Origin: Firmicutes bacterium AF25-13AC
Lineage (GTDB): Bacteria; Bacillota; Clostridia; Lachnospirales; Lachnospiraceae
Assembly (NCBI GenBank): GCA_003478935.1
Contig: QUFP01000042.1
Span: 1 to 32,574 of the forward strand
Length of the DNA stretch: 32,574 bases
Direction of reading: 5' to 3'
Below the pieces are notes generated by a model. That model was not told the origin of the DNA, did not search any database, and saw only the letters and a list, made by a program, of their open reading frames with translations. Position 1 is the first letter of the stretch, and each line of letters begins with the position of its first letter. A program made the translations under genes and the position numbers. Positions 31,820-32,574 of this stretch are shown piece by piece.

Positions 31820-32574
31820 ATGCTTGATTATTATAAGGGAATGGATATTTCATTTTTACAGGAGTATCTGGAAAAAGGAATGAAGACATATGATTTGGAT
31901 GGAACATTGATCGATCCGCTTAAATTAGCAAAAAAACATGGTGTTAATGCAATGCGTCTTCGCATATGGCATACCCCTGAAAATGTGCCGGAATCTGGTG
32001 GATATTGCAGCTTAGAGCGGACGATTGTGATGGCAAAAAAGATCAAACAGGAGGGCTTTGACTTCCTGCTTGATTTTCATTACTCAGACTGGTGGGCAGA
32101 TCCAGGTCAGCAGAGAAAGCCAAAGGCATGGGAAAATCTTCATGGGACAGAACTTGAAGAAGCTGTGTATACGTACACAATTAAGGTGCTGTGCGCGTTA
32201 AAGGAAGCTGGTGCAATGCCGGATATGGTTCAGATTGGAAATGAGATTCGAAGTGGTCTTCTTTTCCTGATGGAGAACTACCAGATTATGTATCAATGGT
32301 GCGTTTAGTGAATGCCGGAATCAGGGCTGCCAGAGAAATTGGAGGCAAAGAGCTTCTTATCATGGTTCACCTTGATCAGGGTGGTCGCTATTTTTACTTA
32401 AAAGATTGGTTTGATCGTGCATTTGAAGCAGGGCTCTCTGACTTTGATGTGATCGGTTTATCATATTATCCATTTTGGCATGGCACATTTAACGATTTAA
32501 AGGAAACAACAAAAAAGCTAATACAGGATTTTAAAAAGCCGATTATTCTTGCTGAGACTGCCAAGCACACAGGG
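31820..32574 (+). pseudogene. ganA: Arabinogalactan endo-beta-1,4-galactanase (GH53), frameshifted and cut by the window edge
   Basis: From ATG 31820 the frame reads MLDYYKGMDISFLQEYLEKG and the GH53 core MRLRIW, GGYCSLERT, LLDFHYSDWWADPGQQRKPK. It continues to QIGNEIRSG, whose Glu142 is the acid/base. It then leaves the family frame and stops at 32308. In another frame the protein continues at once (PDGELPDYVSMVRLVNAGIR) to the right edge, including ILAETAKHTG with the likely nucleophile Glu. One extra T in the T-run at 32262-32265 would restore the frame. No signal peptide is present, so this galactanase would act in the cytoplasm on imported galacto-oligosaccharides. It overlaps LacI translation closely (GGGAAGGA at 31803-31810). 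Symbol by analogy only. Confidence 0.85.

Noticed and set aside
1..32574. tRNA or rRNA genes
   Set aside because: I saw no cloverleaf with TTCGA-type arm and CCA-compatible acceptor stem, and no rRNA signatures, though a dedicated search was not possible.

Overview
The window looks like a chromosome segment of a low-GC Gram-positive anaerobe, most likely a Lachnospiraceae-type Clostridia. The reasons are strong AGGAGG-like ribosome binding sites, oligosaccharide importers of the LplB/YtcP/YtcQ type, a YesM/YesN sensor-regulator pair, an Rpn-family nuclease with GKAEGK repeats, and AT-rich intergenic DNA. The genus cannot be fixed from this sequence alone.

Positions 1-3700 are accessory DNA full of mobile-element debris. 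A TnpB-like gene runs off the left edge, with a perfect 16-bp hairpin upstream that looks like an IS200/IS605-type end. Next come a winged-helix gene remnant, a 21-bp tandem repeat resembling multiple terminal repeats of IS21-type elements, and a 56-bp direct repeat with copies 2.2 kb apart. After those lie a probably structured RNA-like element, a RelB/DinJ antitoxin with a truncated YoeB toxin, an Rpn nuclease/transposase, and a metallophosphoesterase broken by a one-base frameshift. A small secreted coiled-coil protein at 3806-4399 and a sugar O-acetyltransferase mark the change to metabolic genes.

Positions 4487-12002 hold a maa-malL unit (O-acetyltransferase and GH13 alpha-glucosidase) divergent from an AraC regulator, a DUF2798 membrane protein, pgi on the minus strand and a GH43 enzyme. 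Positions 12059-23091 form a polysaccharide-utilisation region. A GH31 enzyme is divergent from an AraC regulator, followed by a YesM-like kinase, a YesN-like response regulator, a solute-binding protein, two permeases and a GH43-like enzyme. A strong terminator at 23201-23232 separates this from a two-gene unit of a URO-D superfamily protein and an M20 dipeptidase, and a DUF697 membrane protein lies convergent to it.

Positions 27104 to the right edge form a second importer locus: two permeases, a solute-binding protein, a LacI regulator and an endo-beta-1,4-galactanase (GH53). The GH53 gene carries a one-base frameshift and is cut by the window edge. This locus is preceded by a perfect consensus promoter (TTGACA-N17-TATAAT) flanked by four exact copies of the palindrome TGCGCA.

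Together the genes suggest import of oligosaccharides from plant cell wall (GH43, GH31, GH53: arabinan, xyloglucan/xylan or galactan fragments) and cytoplasmic hydrolysis, since none of the glycosidases has a signal peptide. The sugars would then enter glycolysis, where Pgi acts. Neither importer has an ATPase in the window, so a shared MsmX-like ATPase encoded elsewhere is inferred.
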